13,569 nt of DNA from a bacterium (GTDB lineage Bacteria; Verrucomicrobiota; Kiritimatiellia; UBA8416; CAMZLY01): contig DAOVUR010000028.1 in NCBI GenBank assembly GCA_030632465.1, positions 1 to 13,569 of the forward strand. Reading direction: 5' to 3'. Below are positions 7,369 to 13,108 of the stretch, in pieces. The notes under the pieces are model-generated. The model was not told the DNA's origin, ran no database searches, and saw only the letters and a list, made by a program, of their open reading frames with translations. Both the position numbers and the translations under genes were made by a program. Within the stretch, counting starts at the first letter, position 1, and every line of letters begins with the position of its first letter.

Positions 7369-8154
7369 ATGGTTGAATCAAATATTTTAACAAAAATTAC
7401 GGATGAGCGGCAGGCTGATGTTGCGGCGGCAAGGAAGCTTGTTTCTATTGAATCGTTGCAGGATCTGGCGGCTGAGAGAATACATCATAGTTTTAAGGAT
7501 GGGTTGTTAGCTGGCAGTGATGGGATCAAGATTATATCGGAGATTAAGAAGGCTAGTCCCTCGGCGGGGCTATTGCGGCCTGACTATCAGCCAGCACAGA
7601 TTGCGGCATCGTATGAAGAGGCTGGCGCGGTAGCTATTTCTGTGTTGACTGAACCACGACATTTCATGGGTGATGCTGAACATTTACAGGCGGTACGTGC
7701 TGTGGTTGATCTGCCTATTCTGCGTAAGGATTTTATTTCTGACGAATACCAGATTCTAGAAGCGGCTGCATGGGGTGCAGATATCATCTTGCTGATTGTT
7801 GCAGCTCTTGATGAGGAGACTATTAGACGACTGTATGAGTTTGCACTTGATCTTGAGTTGGAAGTACTAGTTGAATCGCATTCGTTGGAAGAGTTGAAAA
7901 TTGCTTTGAAGCTGGAAGAGGCTGTAATCGGCATTAATAGCCGTAATCTGAAAACGTTAAAGACTGATCTTGAGATTGCATCTGGGTTGGCTGATAAGAT
8001 TCCGGAGGATAGATTATCAATTGCAGAAAGTGGCATTAGGGATCGAGCTGATATTGATAAGTTGGCTGCTTTAGGATATAAAGGGTTTCTGATTGGTGAG
8101 ACGCTTATGAAAGGTGATGATCCCGGTAAGGCGCTGGAAGAGTTACTTGCATAG
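7369..8154 (+). CDS. trpC: Indole-3-glycerol-phosphate synthase
   Basis: TrpC closes the indole ring, turning CdRP into indole-glycerol phosphate with loss of CO2 and water. The 261-residue TIM barrel has all usual catalytic residues: Glu58 and Lys60 in SEIKKASPS, Lys120 in LRKDF, Glu169 in LVES, Asn190 in GINSRNL, Glu220 and Ser221 in AESGI, and the phosphate-binding GE(T)L near the end. It is not fused to TrpF, as it is in Escherichia coli. The start ATG 7369 lacks a clear Shine-Dalgarno site because the upstream 28 bases are the 7-base repeat; ribosomes may arrive by coupling from trpD. The stop TAG directly abuts the earliest possible trpF start. Confidence 0.96.
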   Translation: MVESNILTKITDERQADVAAARKLVSIESLQDLAAERIHHSFKDGLLAGSDGIKIISEIKKASPSAGLLRPDYQPAQIAASYEEAGAVAISVLTEPRHFMGDAEHLQAVRAVVDLPILRKDFISDEYQILEAAAWGADIILLIVAALDEETIRRLYEFALDLELEVLVESHSLEELKIALKLEEAVIGINSRNLKTLKTDLEIASGLADKIPEDRLSIAESGIRDRADIDKLAALGYKGFLIGETLMKGDDPGKALEELLA

Positions 8155-8187
8155 TTGAAAATTGAAAGCGAAAAAGTGAAAATTGAG
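8153..8187 (+). repeat. Degenerate 7-base repeat at the trpC/trpF junction
   Basis: From the trpC stop onwards the sequence divides into 7-base units AGTTGAA, AATTGAA, AGCGAAA, AAGTGAA, AATTGAG. The pattern resembles the arrays at 2867 and 7337 but is more diverged. It overlaps the first codons of trpF and would encode its Lys/Glu/Ile-rich N-terminus. Family membership is an inference. Confidence 0.4.
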
Positions 8188-8790
8188 ATAAAAATTTGTG
8201 GGATGACGAATAGCGATGATGTGAAAGCTGCCGTGGATTATGGCGTGGATTACGTCGGTTTTGTGCTTTATGATAAGTCGCCGCGCGGTATTACGCCGCA
8301 ACTCTTACGCAAAATTCTGGATAGTACTGGTTCAGATTTGAAGGCTATAGCAGTTTTTGTTAATGAATCACGTGATTATGTCGAAAAGATAGTGAATGAT
8401 TGCGGACTCTATGCTGCGCAGTTGCATGGTTGTGAGGATCCGAGTGATTTTGCTGGTTTTGGACAGAGAATATGGCGTGCTGTATCTGTTGGTGAGTATG
8501 ATAGCTGTAAGATTGATGTTAAGGAGTGGCAGGTGGATAGATTTGTGGTTGATGCTGCTATTCCTGGAATGTATGGCGGAACAGGGGCGCTAGCTGATTG
8601 GGATAGGGCGGCAGTGATCGCTAAGGAGCATCCTGTTATGCTTGCTGGTGGTTTAACGCCATTAAATGTGGCTGATGCCATTGCTACGGTGAAGCCGTGT
8701 GGTGTGGATGTTTCAAGTGGATTGGAGCGAGAGCCGGGGCAGAAGGATTATGATAAAATGAAAGCTTTTATGGAGAATGCAAGACGATGA
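8155..8790 (+). CDS. trpF: Phosphoribosylanthranilate isomerase
   Basis: TrpF isomerises phosphoribosyl-anthranilate to CdRP, the substrate of TrpC. From TTG 8155 it has 211 residues; from GTG 8176 it has 204. Neither start has a good Shine-Dalgarno site. The GTG gives the more typical N-terminus, running directly into KICGMT, so the true start is open. Numbered from TTG, the general base is Cys15 in KICGMT and the general acid is Asp133 in VVDAAIPGMYGGTG. LAGGLTPLN and GVDVSSGLE form the phosphate-binding end of the barrel. The residues before KICGMT come from the 7-base repeat. The stop TGA (8788-8790) overlaps the trpB ATG in an ATGA arrangement, which suggests coupled translation. Confidence 0.93.
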   Translation: MKIESEKVKIEIKICGMTNSDDVKAAVDYGVDYVGFVLYDKSPRGITPQLLRKILDSTGSDLKAIAVFVNESRDYVEKIVNDCGLYAAQLHGCEDPSDFAGFGQRIWRAVSVGEYDSCKIDVKEWQVDRFVVDAAIPGMYGGTGALADWDRAAVIAKEHPVMLAGGLTPLNVADAIATVKPCGVDVSSGLEREPGQKDYDKMKAFMENARR

Positions 8791-9977
8791 GTGGCGTTAA
8801 GAATAAAGATGGATATTTCGGGCAGTATGGTGGACGTTATGTGGCTGAGACATTGATGCCAGCACTTCTTGAGCTAGAGAGTGCTTATAAGGAAGCTATG
8901 GCTGATAAGGCGTTTATAGCTGAGTTTGAACTGTTATTAGCTGATTATGTTGGTCGACCATCGCCGCTATATTTTGCGCCACGTCTGACTGAGGCGTATG
9001 GTGGTGCGAAAATATATCTTAAAAGAGAAGATTTGAATCACACTGGCGCGCATAAGGTTAATAATACTATTGGGCAGGCTTTATTGGCAAAGCGTATGGG
9101 CAAGAAGAAGCTTATGGCAGAGACTGGTGCTGGACAGCATGGTGTGGCAACGGCAACTGTTGCTGCTCTGTTCGGTATGGAGTGTATTGTCTATATGGGT
9201 GAAGAAGATATTGTTCGACAGGCACCTAATGTTAAGCGTATGGAGTTGTTAGGCGCTAAGGTTGTACCGGTCTCGAGCGGAACAAAAACTCTTAAAGATG
9301 CTATGAGCGAAGCTTTGCGTGCATGGGTTTCTGCAGTGGATGACACATTCTATGTGATTGGCACTGTGGCGGGGCCGCACCCTTATCCTGATATGGTCAG
9401 AGAATTTCAGCGTATTATTGGTGTTGAAGCAAAAAGGCAGATTATAGAGAAAGAGGGGCGCCTCCCAAATATGGTTATTGCCTGTATTGGTGGTGGTAGT
9501 AATGCAATGGGGATATTTGCTGAGTTTATTGATGAGCCTGACGTAAAACTAGTTGGTGTTGAAGCTGGTGGACTCGGTATTGATAGTGGTAAGCATGCGG
9601 CCAGTATTGTTGCTGGTATGCCAGGCATTTTACATGGTAGTAAAACTTATGTTTTACAGGATGATCAGGGGCAGATATTAAATGCACATTCAATAAGTGC
9701 TGGTTTAGATTATCCTGGTGTTGGGCCAGAGCACGCATTTTGGGCCGATGAAGGTAAGGTTTCTTATAGTCCAATTACGGATGATGAGGCACTCTCTGCC
9801 TTTTATGAGCTCACACGCTTGGAAGGGATTATTCCGGCACTGGAGTCGTCACATGCTATTGCCGAAGCGAAAAAACGCGCTTCGCAAATGTCACCTGATC
9901 AGGTTATTATAGTTAACCTATCGGGGCGTGGTGATAAAGATGTTGATACTATACTTGAAAACAATAAAAAAATGTAA
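8787..9977 (+). CDS. trpB: Tryptophan synthase beta chain
   Basis: TrpB is the PLP enzyme that condenses indole with serine to give tryptophan. Its 396 residues fit the TrpB1 type that works with TrpA. Lys90 in HTGAHKVNN binds PLP, Glu112 in AETGAGQHG is the catalytic acid, and GGGSNAMG (235 onward) holds the PLP phosphate. GGA GA at 8772-8776, inside the end of trpF, is the Shine-Dalgarno site, 10 bases before the ATG. No trpA follows: the next gene is a sigma factor after a 101-base gap with its own promoter candidate. The TrpA that normally makes indole in the complex must lie elsewhere or be absent. The stop is TAA. Confidence 0.97.
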   Translation: MSGVKNKDGYFGQYGGRYVAETLMPALLELESAYKEAMADKAFIAEFELLLADYVGRPSPLYFAPRLTEAYGGAKIYLKREDLNHTGAHKVNNTIGQALLAKRMGKKKLMAETGAGQHGVATATVAALFGMECIVYMGEEDIVRQAPNVKRMELLGAKVVPVSSGTKTLKDAMSEALRAWVSAVDDTFYVIGTVAGPHPYPDMVREFQRIIGVEAKRQIIEKEGRLPNMVIACIGGGSNAMGIFAEFIDEPDVKLVGVEAGGLGIDSGKHAASIVAGMPGILHGSKTYVLQDDQGQILNAHSISAGLDYPGVGPEHAFWADEGKVSYSPITDDEALSAFYELTRLEGIIPALESSHAIAEAKKRASQMSPDQVIIVNLSGRGDKDVDTILENNKKM

Positions 9978-9980
9978 AAA

Positions 9981-9993
9981 AAACTTGCAGTTT
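9981..9993 (+). terminator. Weak terminator-like hairpin after trpB
   Basis: AAACT and AGTTT form a 5-base-pair stem with a 3-base loop, followed by T-rich CTTTATT. It is short and AT-rich, so it is marginal. It is the only candidate for the end of the car-trp transcript inside the window. Confidence 0.25.
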
Positions 9994-10005
9994 CTTTATT
10001 AAAAG

Positions 10006-10034
10006 TGTAAAAGCTAATGCCTTTTCAGTATAAT
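10006..10034 (+). promoter_or_regulatory. Sigma-70 promoter candidate for rpoD
   Basis: A perfect -10 box TATAAT (10029-10034) is preceded after 17 bases by a weak -35 box TGTAAA (10006-10011) in an AT-rich stretch. The expected start near 10041 gives a leader of about 38 bases before the ATG at 10079, with GGGA (10067-10070) as a modest Shine-Dalgarno site. A promoter here would separate rpoD from the car-trp unit. Confidence 0.5.
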
Positions 10035-10078
10035 GGAGTCTTTATTGATATGATCAAAACAATTGTGGGAATGACTTT

Positions 10079-12010
10079 ATGGCTAAATCTATAGCGAAAC
10101 CAAAGAAGACCAAGAAGACAGCGACAAAACCAAAGGCTAGTAAAGCAACTACAGCCAAGAAATCTAGCAAGAAACCTGTAGCTAACAAAGTGGCACCTAA
10201 GAAAACTGTTGCAAAGAAACCTGTTGCAAAGAAGCCTGCACCTAAAAAAACTGTTGCAAAGAAGAGTGTAGCAAAGAAGCCTGTGGCTAAAAAAGCCGTA
10301 GCTAAGAAGAGTGTGGCAAAGAAATCTACAAAAAAAGTAACTACTACTAAAAAAGTTGCGGCAAAGAAGCCTGTTGCAAAAAAGAGCACTGCTACTAAGA
10401 AACCTGTTGCAAAGAACAGTGTAGCAAAGAAGCCTGCACCTAAGAAAAGTGTTGCAAAGAAGAGCACTGCTACTAAAAAGCCTGTGACAAAGAAATCTGT
10501 GGCAAAGAAAACTGCGGCAAAAAAAGATGTAGTTAAAAAGGATACAACCAAGAAAAAGAAAACTACTGTCAAAGCAGAGAAAAAGAGTAGTAAAGCTAAA
10601 GGCAAGAAAGCTCTTGCAGCGGAAGCAAAAGGAACAAAGACTGAATTTACTGAAGAGGTAGTGTCTGACGAGGATCGTAATGAGCAGGTTAAAGAGCTTT
10701 TGCGTCTTGCTGAGACTCAGGGGTATCTTACATTTGATGATATTAATGAATGCCTGCCTGATAAAGTTGTAAAGCCAGAAGATCTTGAGCAGTATCTAGC
10801 ACTTTTGCGAGATATGGATGTTGAGATCATCACTGCTGATGCTGTTGATAAATTTACTAAAAAAGCTAAGAAGCAGGTTAAAGGTACACGTGCTGTAAAA
10901 CTTGATTTCTTTGATGATCCTATTCGTATGTATCTCCACCAGATGGGACAGGTCCCTCTGCTTACTCGTGAGCAGGAAGTTGAGATCTGTAAACGGATAG
11001 AAAAGGCTGAAATTGGGGTTCGGGAAGTTTTCACAAAGTTAGGTTTTGTTTGTGAAATGTATCTTGAGCTTGTTGATCGTCTTGAGAATGGACGTGAACG
11101 TTTTGATAGAATTGTGGTCGATAAACTTGTTGATAGTCGCGATCAATATTTAGAGATTCTACCAAAACTCAAAAAAGATGTGGTAAGAGTGCATGAACGT
11201 TTAGTGACGCAATATGCAGAGCTGAATAAAAGAGGCCTCAAAGTTAAAGAGGTTGCACGTAAAGAAAAGTCCGTCATTAGAACACGTGATAAACTTTCTG
11301 TAGTGGTTGAAGCTTTTGGCTTTAAGCAGAAGGTGATTGAAAATATGGCGATGGATGCAGATATGGTTTATGAAGATCTGCGTAAAACCACAAATCAGAT
11401 TGAAAAATTATCTAAGATGCGTCCCGGTAAGAAACGGGGAGAAGAAATAGTCGCATTAAAGAAAAATGTTTCAAAAATTGAAAAGTATTGTTGTGAGTCT
11501 TCAGATGAAGCATTAATTCGCTTCAAGTCGTTACGAGAGTCTCTTCGAAGTGGTCAGAAAGCTAGAACGGAGATGGTTGAGGCCAACCTTCGTCTTGTGA
11601 TCAGTATTGTGAAGAAGTATATGAATCGCGGGTTATCATTCCTTGATCTTATTCAGGAAGGTAATACTGGGTTGATGAAGGCTGTTGAGAAGTTTGAGTA
11701 TCGACGTGGTTATAAGTTTAGTACATATGCAACTTGGTGGATTCGTCAAGCGGCTACTCGTGCTATAGCTGACCAGGCTCGCACAATTCGTATTCCTGTA
11801 CATATGATCGAAACGATCAATAAACTTTTGCGAGTGCAGAAGCGTTTATTACAGGAGTTAGGACGTGAACCAACGGCGGAAGAAGCCGCTGAAGAGATGG
11901 ATATTCCTGTAGAACGGGTGCGTGCTGTTTATAAGATGGCGCAGCAACCTATATCTTTGCAGTCTCCTGTTGGAGAGGGTGACGATGCTAGTTTTGGGGA
12001 TTTCATTTAA
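10079..12010 (+). CDS. rpoD: Primary sigma-70 factor, regions 1-3, cut short by in-frame TAA
   Basis: This is the major housekeeping sigma subunit, which directs RNA polymerase to promoters. The reading gives 643 residues. Residues 1 to about 185 are a Lys/Ala/Pro/Val/Thr repeat tail. Region 1.1 follows (about 201-262), then region 1.2 (DPIRMYLHQMG, about 279-311), a long non-conserved helical insert (about 312-495), region 2 (EANLRLVISIVKKYMNRG, then FLDLIQEGNTGLMKAVEKFE, then YKFSTYATWWIRQA, to about 575), and region 3 (RVQKRLLQELGREPTAEEAA) ending at GDDASFGDFI. There the frame meets TAA, exactly where relatives read Glu in GDFIED. The next codons, in the same frame, read DKAAENPSEM and continue into region 4. 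Regions 2 and 3 look intact, so this is either a real split or nonsense allele, or a one-base error. The alternative of an ancestral frameshift is excluded because both sides are in one frame. Confidence 0.93.
   Translation: MAKSIAKPKKTKKTATKPKASKATTAKKSSKKPVANKVAPKKTVAKKPVAKKPAPKKTVAKKSVAKKPVAKKAVAKKSVAKKSTKKVTTTKKVAAKKPVAKKSTATKKPVAKNSVAKKPAPKKSVAKKSTATKKPVTKKSVAKKTAAKKDVVKKDTTKKKKTTVKAEKKSSKAKGKKALAAEAKGTKTEFTEEVVSDEDRNEQVKELLRLAETQGYLTFDDINECLPDKVVKPEDLEQYLALLRDMDVEIITADAVDKFTKKAKKQVKGTRAVKLDFFDDPIRMYLHQMGQVPLLTREQEVEICKRIEKAEIGVREVFTKLGFVCEMYLELVDRLENGRERFDRIVVDKLVDSRDQYLEILPKLKKDVVRVHERLVTQYAELNKRGLKVKEVARKEKSVIRTRDKLSVVVEAFGFKQKVIENMAMDADMVYEDLRKTTNQIEKLSKMRPGKKRGEEIVALKKNVSKIEKYCCESSDEALIRFKSLRESLRSGQKARTEMVEANLRLVISIVKKYMNRGLSFLDLIQEGNTGLMKAVEKFEYRRGYKFSTYATWWIRQAATRAIADQARTIRIPVHMIETINKLLRVQKRLLQELGREPTAEEAAEEMDIPVERVRAVYKMAQQPISLQSPVGEGDDASFGDFI
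10150..10620 (+). repeat. Lys/Ala-rich repeat tract coding for the sigma factor tail
   Basis: Within the sigma gene, codons for units such as VAKKP, VAKKS, APKKT and TATKKP repeat many times. At DNA level, blocks like GCAAAGAAGCCTGCACCTAA recur almost exactly (around 10228 and around 10427), so copy number could change by slippage or recombination. The protein segment resembles histone H1-like bacterial tails and should bind nucleic acid through charge; that role is inference. Confidence 0.8.
12008..12010 (+). other. In-frame TAA interrupting the sigma-70 gene
   Basis: The codon before is ATT (Ile of GDFI) and the codon after is GAT (Asp of EDKAAENP). A single base change, GAA to TAA, would explain it. 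carB, trpB and the last gene in the window end in TAA, so TAA is a normal stop here and not a reassigned sense codon. Confidence 0.9.
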
Positions 12011-12037
12011 GATAAAGCTGCAGAAAATCCTTCCGAA

Positions 12038-12283
12038 ATGACAGCTTATAGTATGCTTAAAGATCGTCTGAAAGATGTATTATATACTCTTACAGATAGA
12101 GAGCGTGCTGTATTGGATTATCGATTCGGTTTAACCGATGGATATTCTAGAACCTTGGAGGAGGTTGGTAAGCAGTTTTGTGTTACACGTGAGAGGATTC
12201 GCCAAATTGAGGCGAAAGCTCTTCGTAAACTTCGGCATCCGACGAGAATGAAGAAACTGGAAGGTTTCTTGGAAGGCAGATAG
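12038..12283 (+). CDS. rpoD: Sigma-70 region 4 fragment, 3' part of the split rpoD
   Basis: This holds sigma domain 4, which binds the -35 element and the beta flap. The frame is open from 12011, directly after the TAA. The first ATG, at 12038, gives 81 residues. Region 4.1 (LKDVLYTLTDRERAVLDYRFGL) and the region 4.2 helix-turn-helix (LEEVGKQFCVTRERIRQIEAK, about 40-60) are complete and highly conserved, ending HPTRMKKLEGFLEGR as in relatives. No Shine-Dalgarno sequence precedes ATG 12038, so separate translation would need re-initiation or coupling. Readthrough of the TAA would rebuild a full sigma of about 734 residues. The Tyr in DVLYTL stands where relatives I remember have Asp or Glu. 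As annotated this is one gene broken in two; I cannot tell whether the break is biological. Confidence 0.85.
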   Translation: MTAYSMLKDRLKDVLYTLTDRERAVLDYRFGLTDGYSRTLEEVGKQFCVTRERIRQIEAKALRKLRHPTRMKKLEGFLEGR

Positions 12284-12292
12284 TTAAGTGCC

Positions 12293-12354
12293 ACACGTCA
12301 TTACCGTGTAACCATCCGGTTACAATTATCAAACATGAGAGGCGTAAGCGCCTC
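12293..12354 (+). repeat. Cluster of small stem-loops after the sigma gene
   Basis: Three inverted repeats lie in the 96-base gap: ACACG/CGTGT (12293-12309), TGTAACC/GGTTACA (12307-12324, 7 pairs, loop ATCC) and GAGGCG/CGCCTC (12339-12354, loop TAAG). The first two share bases 12307-12309 and exclude each other. No T-run follows any of them, so they may stop transcription poorly or mark the 3' end after processing. Confidence 0.5.
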
Positions 12355-12379
12355 GTAATAGAAAAGTAGGTATAGTATT

Positions 12380-12793
12380 ATGAACTTAGCATTATTAATG
12401 GATCCTCGTGCAGTTTCTGGATTAGCGTTTATGTCGTTAGCATGGTTTATTGTTGGAATGTATGCAGGAAAACATAACTGGAACACAAAACCAGTAAAGA
12501 AAACTAAGACAAAAAAGATTCGTGGTGGAAAAGATGGAAAGATCGAACTATATGTAGGAAATCTTTCTTATAATATTCGCACTAAAGAACTTCGTGAAAT
12601 CTTTGAAGAGTTTGGCGATGTCAAGTCTGCAAGAATTATATCCAATAAGTTCAACGGAAAATCAAAAGGGTTTGGTTTTGTTGAAATGTCTAATAAGGCT
12701 GGAGCTAAGGCTGCAATAAGTGCAATGAGTGGCACTGAAATGAAGGGCCGTAAGTTAGTTGTGAATGAGGCGCGTGAGCGCGTCCATGACTAG
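12380..12793 (+). CDS. RRM-domain RNA-binding protein with a predicted N-terminal membrane anchor
   Basis: A single RNA recognition motif fills residues about 56-133, with RNP2 LYVGNL (57-62) and RNP1 KGFGFVEM (96-103), the aromatic residues that stack on RNA. Such small bacterial RRM proteins are known in cyanobacteria and in PVC bacteria; their targets are mostly unknown. Unusually, a hydrophobic stretch (about 11-29, AVSGLAFMSLAWFIVGMYA) precedes a basic linker (35-54, rich in Lys and Thr). This suggests one membrane-spanning helix with the RRM on the cytoplasmic side, if the positive-inside rule holds. ATG 12380 is the first start and has only a weak TAGG site upstream (12367-12370). A later start would drop the anchor, but the hydrophobic segment is open and reads like protein. 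The stop is TAG. Confidence 0.85.
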   Translation: MNLALLMDPRAVSGLAFMSLAWFIVGMYAGKHNWNTKPVKKTKTKKIRGGKDGKIELYVGNLSYNIRTKELREIFEEFGDVKSARIISNKFNGKSKGFGFVEMSNKAGAKAAISAMSGTEMKGRKLVVNEARERVHD

Positions 12794-12800
12794 GCGCTTC

Positions 12801-12915
12801 AATATATGCCGTTGCTTTTGACCCGTCTTCGTCGGTAATCCGTACTACGCCGTGGCATGCTAGAGCTGCTTACGCTATCGCTACACCAGCTAGGTCAGCA
12901 AGCAAGGCATATATT
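12801..12915 (+). repeat. Long imperfect inverted repeat in the non-coding region after the RRM gene
   Basis: AATATATGCC (12801-12810) pairs fully with GGCATATATT (12906-12915). After one bulged base, TTGCTT (12812-12817) pairs with AAGCAA (12900-12905), and TGACC (12819-12823) pairs with GGTCA (12893-12897). This gives about 21 pairs closing a loop of about 69 bases. The arms show no coding frame of note. It could be a structured RNA or a palindromic repeat element. Confidence 0.5.
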
Positions 12916-12935
12916 TCCGCTATGCAGTAAAGAAG
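12863..12935 (+). repeat. Direct repeat copy 1 in the 12.8-13.0 kb spacer
   Basis: This copy of about 73 bases aligns with 12951-13020 over its whole length with a few gaps, roughly 75-80% identical by eye. Shared landmarks are GAGCT at the start, ACCAG then TAGGTC, GCAAGGCA, and AAAGAAG at the end. The right arm of the inverted repeat lies in this copy. Confidence 0.55.
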
Positions 12936-12950
12936 ATACTAGGTGGGTAG

Positions 12951-13020
12951 GAGCTACTTTCGCTTCGCTATACCAGTTAGGTCGTCATGCAAGGCACATA
13001 CTTTTGCTTCGCAAAAGAAG
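12951..13020 (+). repeat. Direct repeat copy 2 with a terminal hairpin
   Basis: The second copy, about 70 bases, follows copy 1 after 15 bases. Its end holds a perfect hairpin, CTTTTGC/GCAAAAG with loop TTC (13001-13017), which copy 1 lacks. The part TTTCGCTTCGCT resembles the loop region of the palindrome at 5594-5627 (TTTCGGCTCCGCT), so both may belong to one dispersed repeat family. The spacer 12794-13057 holds these repeats and no convincing gene. Confidence 0.5.
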
Positions 13021-13033
13021 AAAATGCTAAAAT
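13004..13033 (+). promoter_or_regulatory. Extended -10 promoter candidate for the last gene
   Basis: TAAAAT (13028-13033) is a 5 of 6 match to the -10 box and is preceded by TGC, the extended -10 motif. TTGCTT (13004-13009), 18 bases upstream, matches three of six -35 bases and lies inside the hairpin at 13001-13017. The expected start near 13040 gives a leader of about 65 bases. Confidence 0.4.
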
Positions 13034-13057
13034 AATAGGGTCGACACCTTTACTCTA

Positions 13058-13108
13058 ATGGATGACGCCGAGGAGGCCTGCTTGGTAAAAAAGGAGTGTG
13101 TGGTATGA
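13058..13108 (+). CDS. Possible 16-residue upstream ORF overlapping the next start codon
   Basis: ATG 13058 opens a frame of 16 codons (MDDAEEACLVKKECVV) ending in TGA at 13106-13108, which overlaps the next gene's ATG at 13105 as ATGA. The Shine-Dalgarno site of that gene lies inside it. There is no ribosome binding site before 13058 and no family match, so it may be chance; coupling to the next gene is an inference. Confidence 0.2.
   Translation: MDDAEEACLVKKECVV
13091..13096 (+). promoter_or_regulatory. Shine-Dalgarno site fixing the start of the last gene
   Basis: AAGGAG lies eight bases before ATG 13105. It overlaps the alternative GTG at 13096, which therefore cannot be the start it serves. 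Confidence 0.8.

Noticed and set aside
10054..10605. Long minus-strand frame of 183 codons rich in Phe, Ala, Val and Leu opposite the sigma tail
   Set aside because: It is the mirror of the Lys/Ala repeat codons (AAG and AAA read as CTT and TTT) and has no family look; the + strand frame continues into true sigma domains.
12008..12010. TAA reassigned to glutamate in this organism
   Set aside because: carB, trpB and the last gene end in TAA at their normal family lengths, so TAA works as a stop.
10079..12283. Frameshift as the cause of the sigma split
   Set aside because: Conserved residues on both sides of the TAA are in the same frame, so a base substitution and not an indel explains it.
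12976..12982. GTTAGGT as an integron attC core site
   Set aside because: It fits the short GTTRRRY pattern, but no matching RYYYAAC partner in a proper palindrome and no integrase was found; chance match in the repeat.
13096..13104. GTG start giving the last protein three more residues
   Set aside because: It overlaps the Shine-Dalgarno site that clearly serves ATG 13105.
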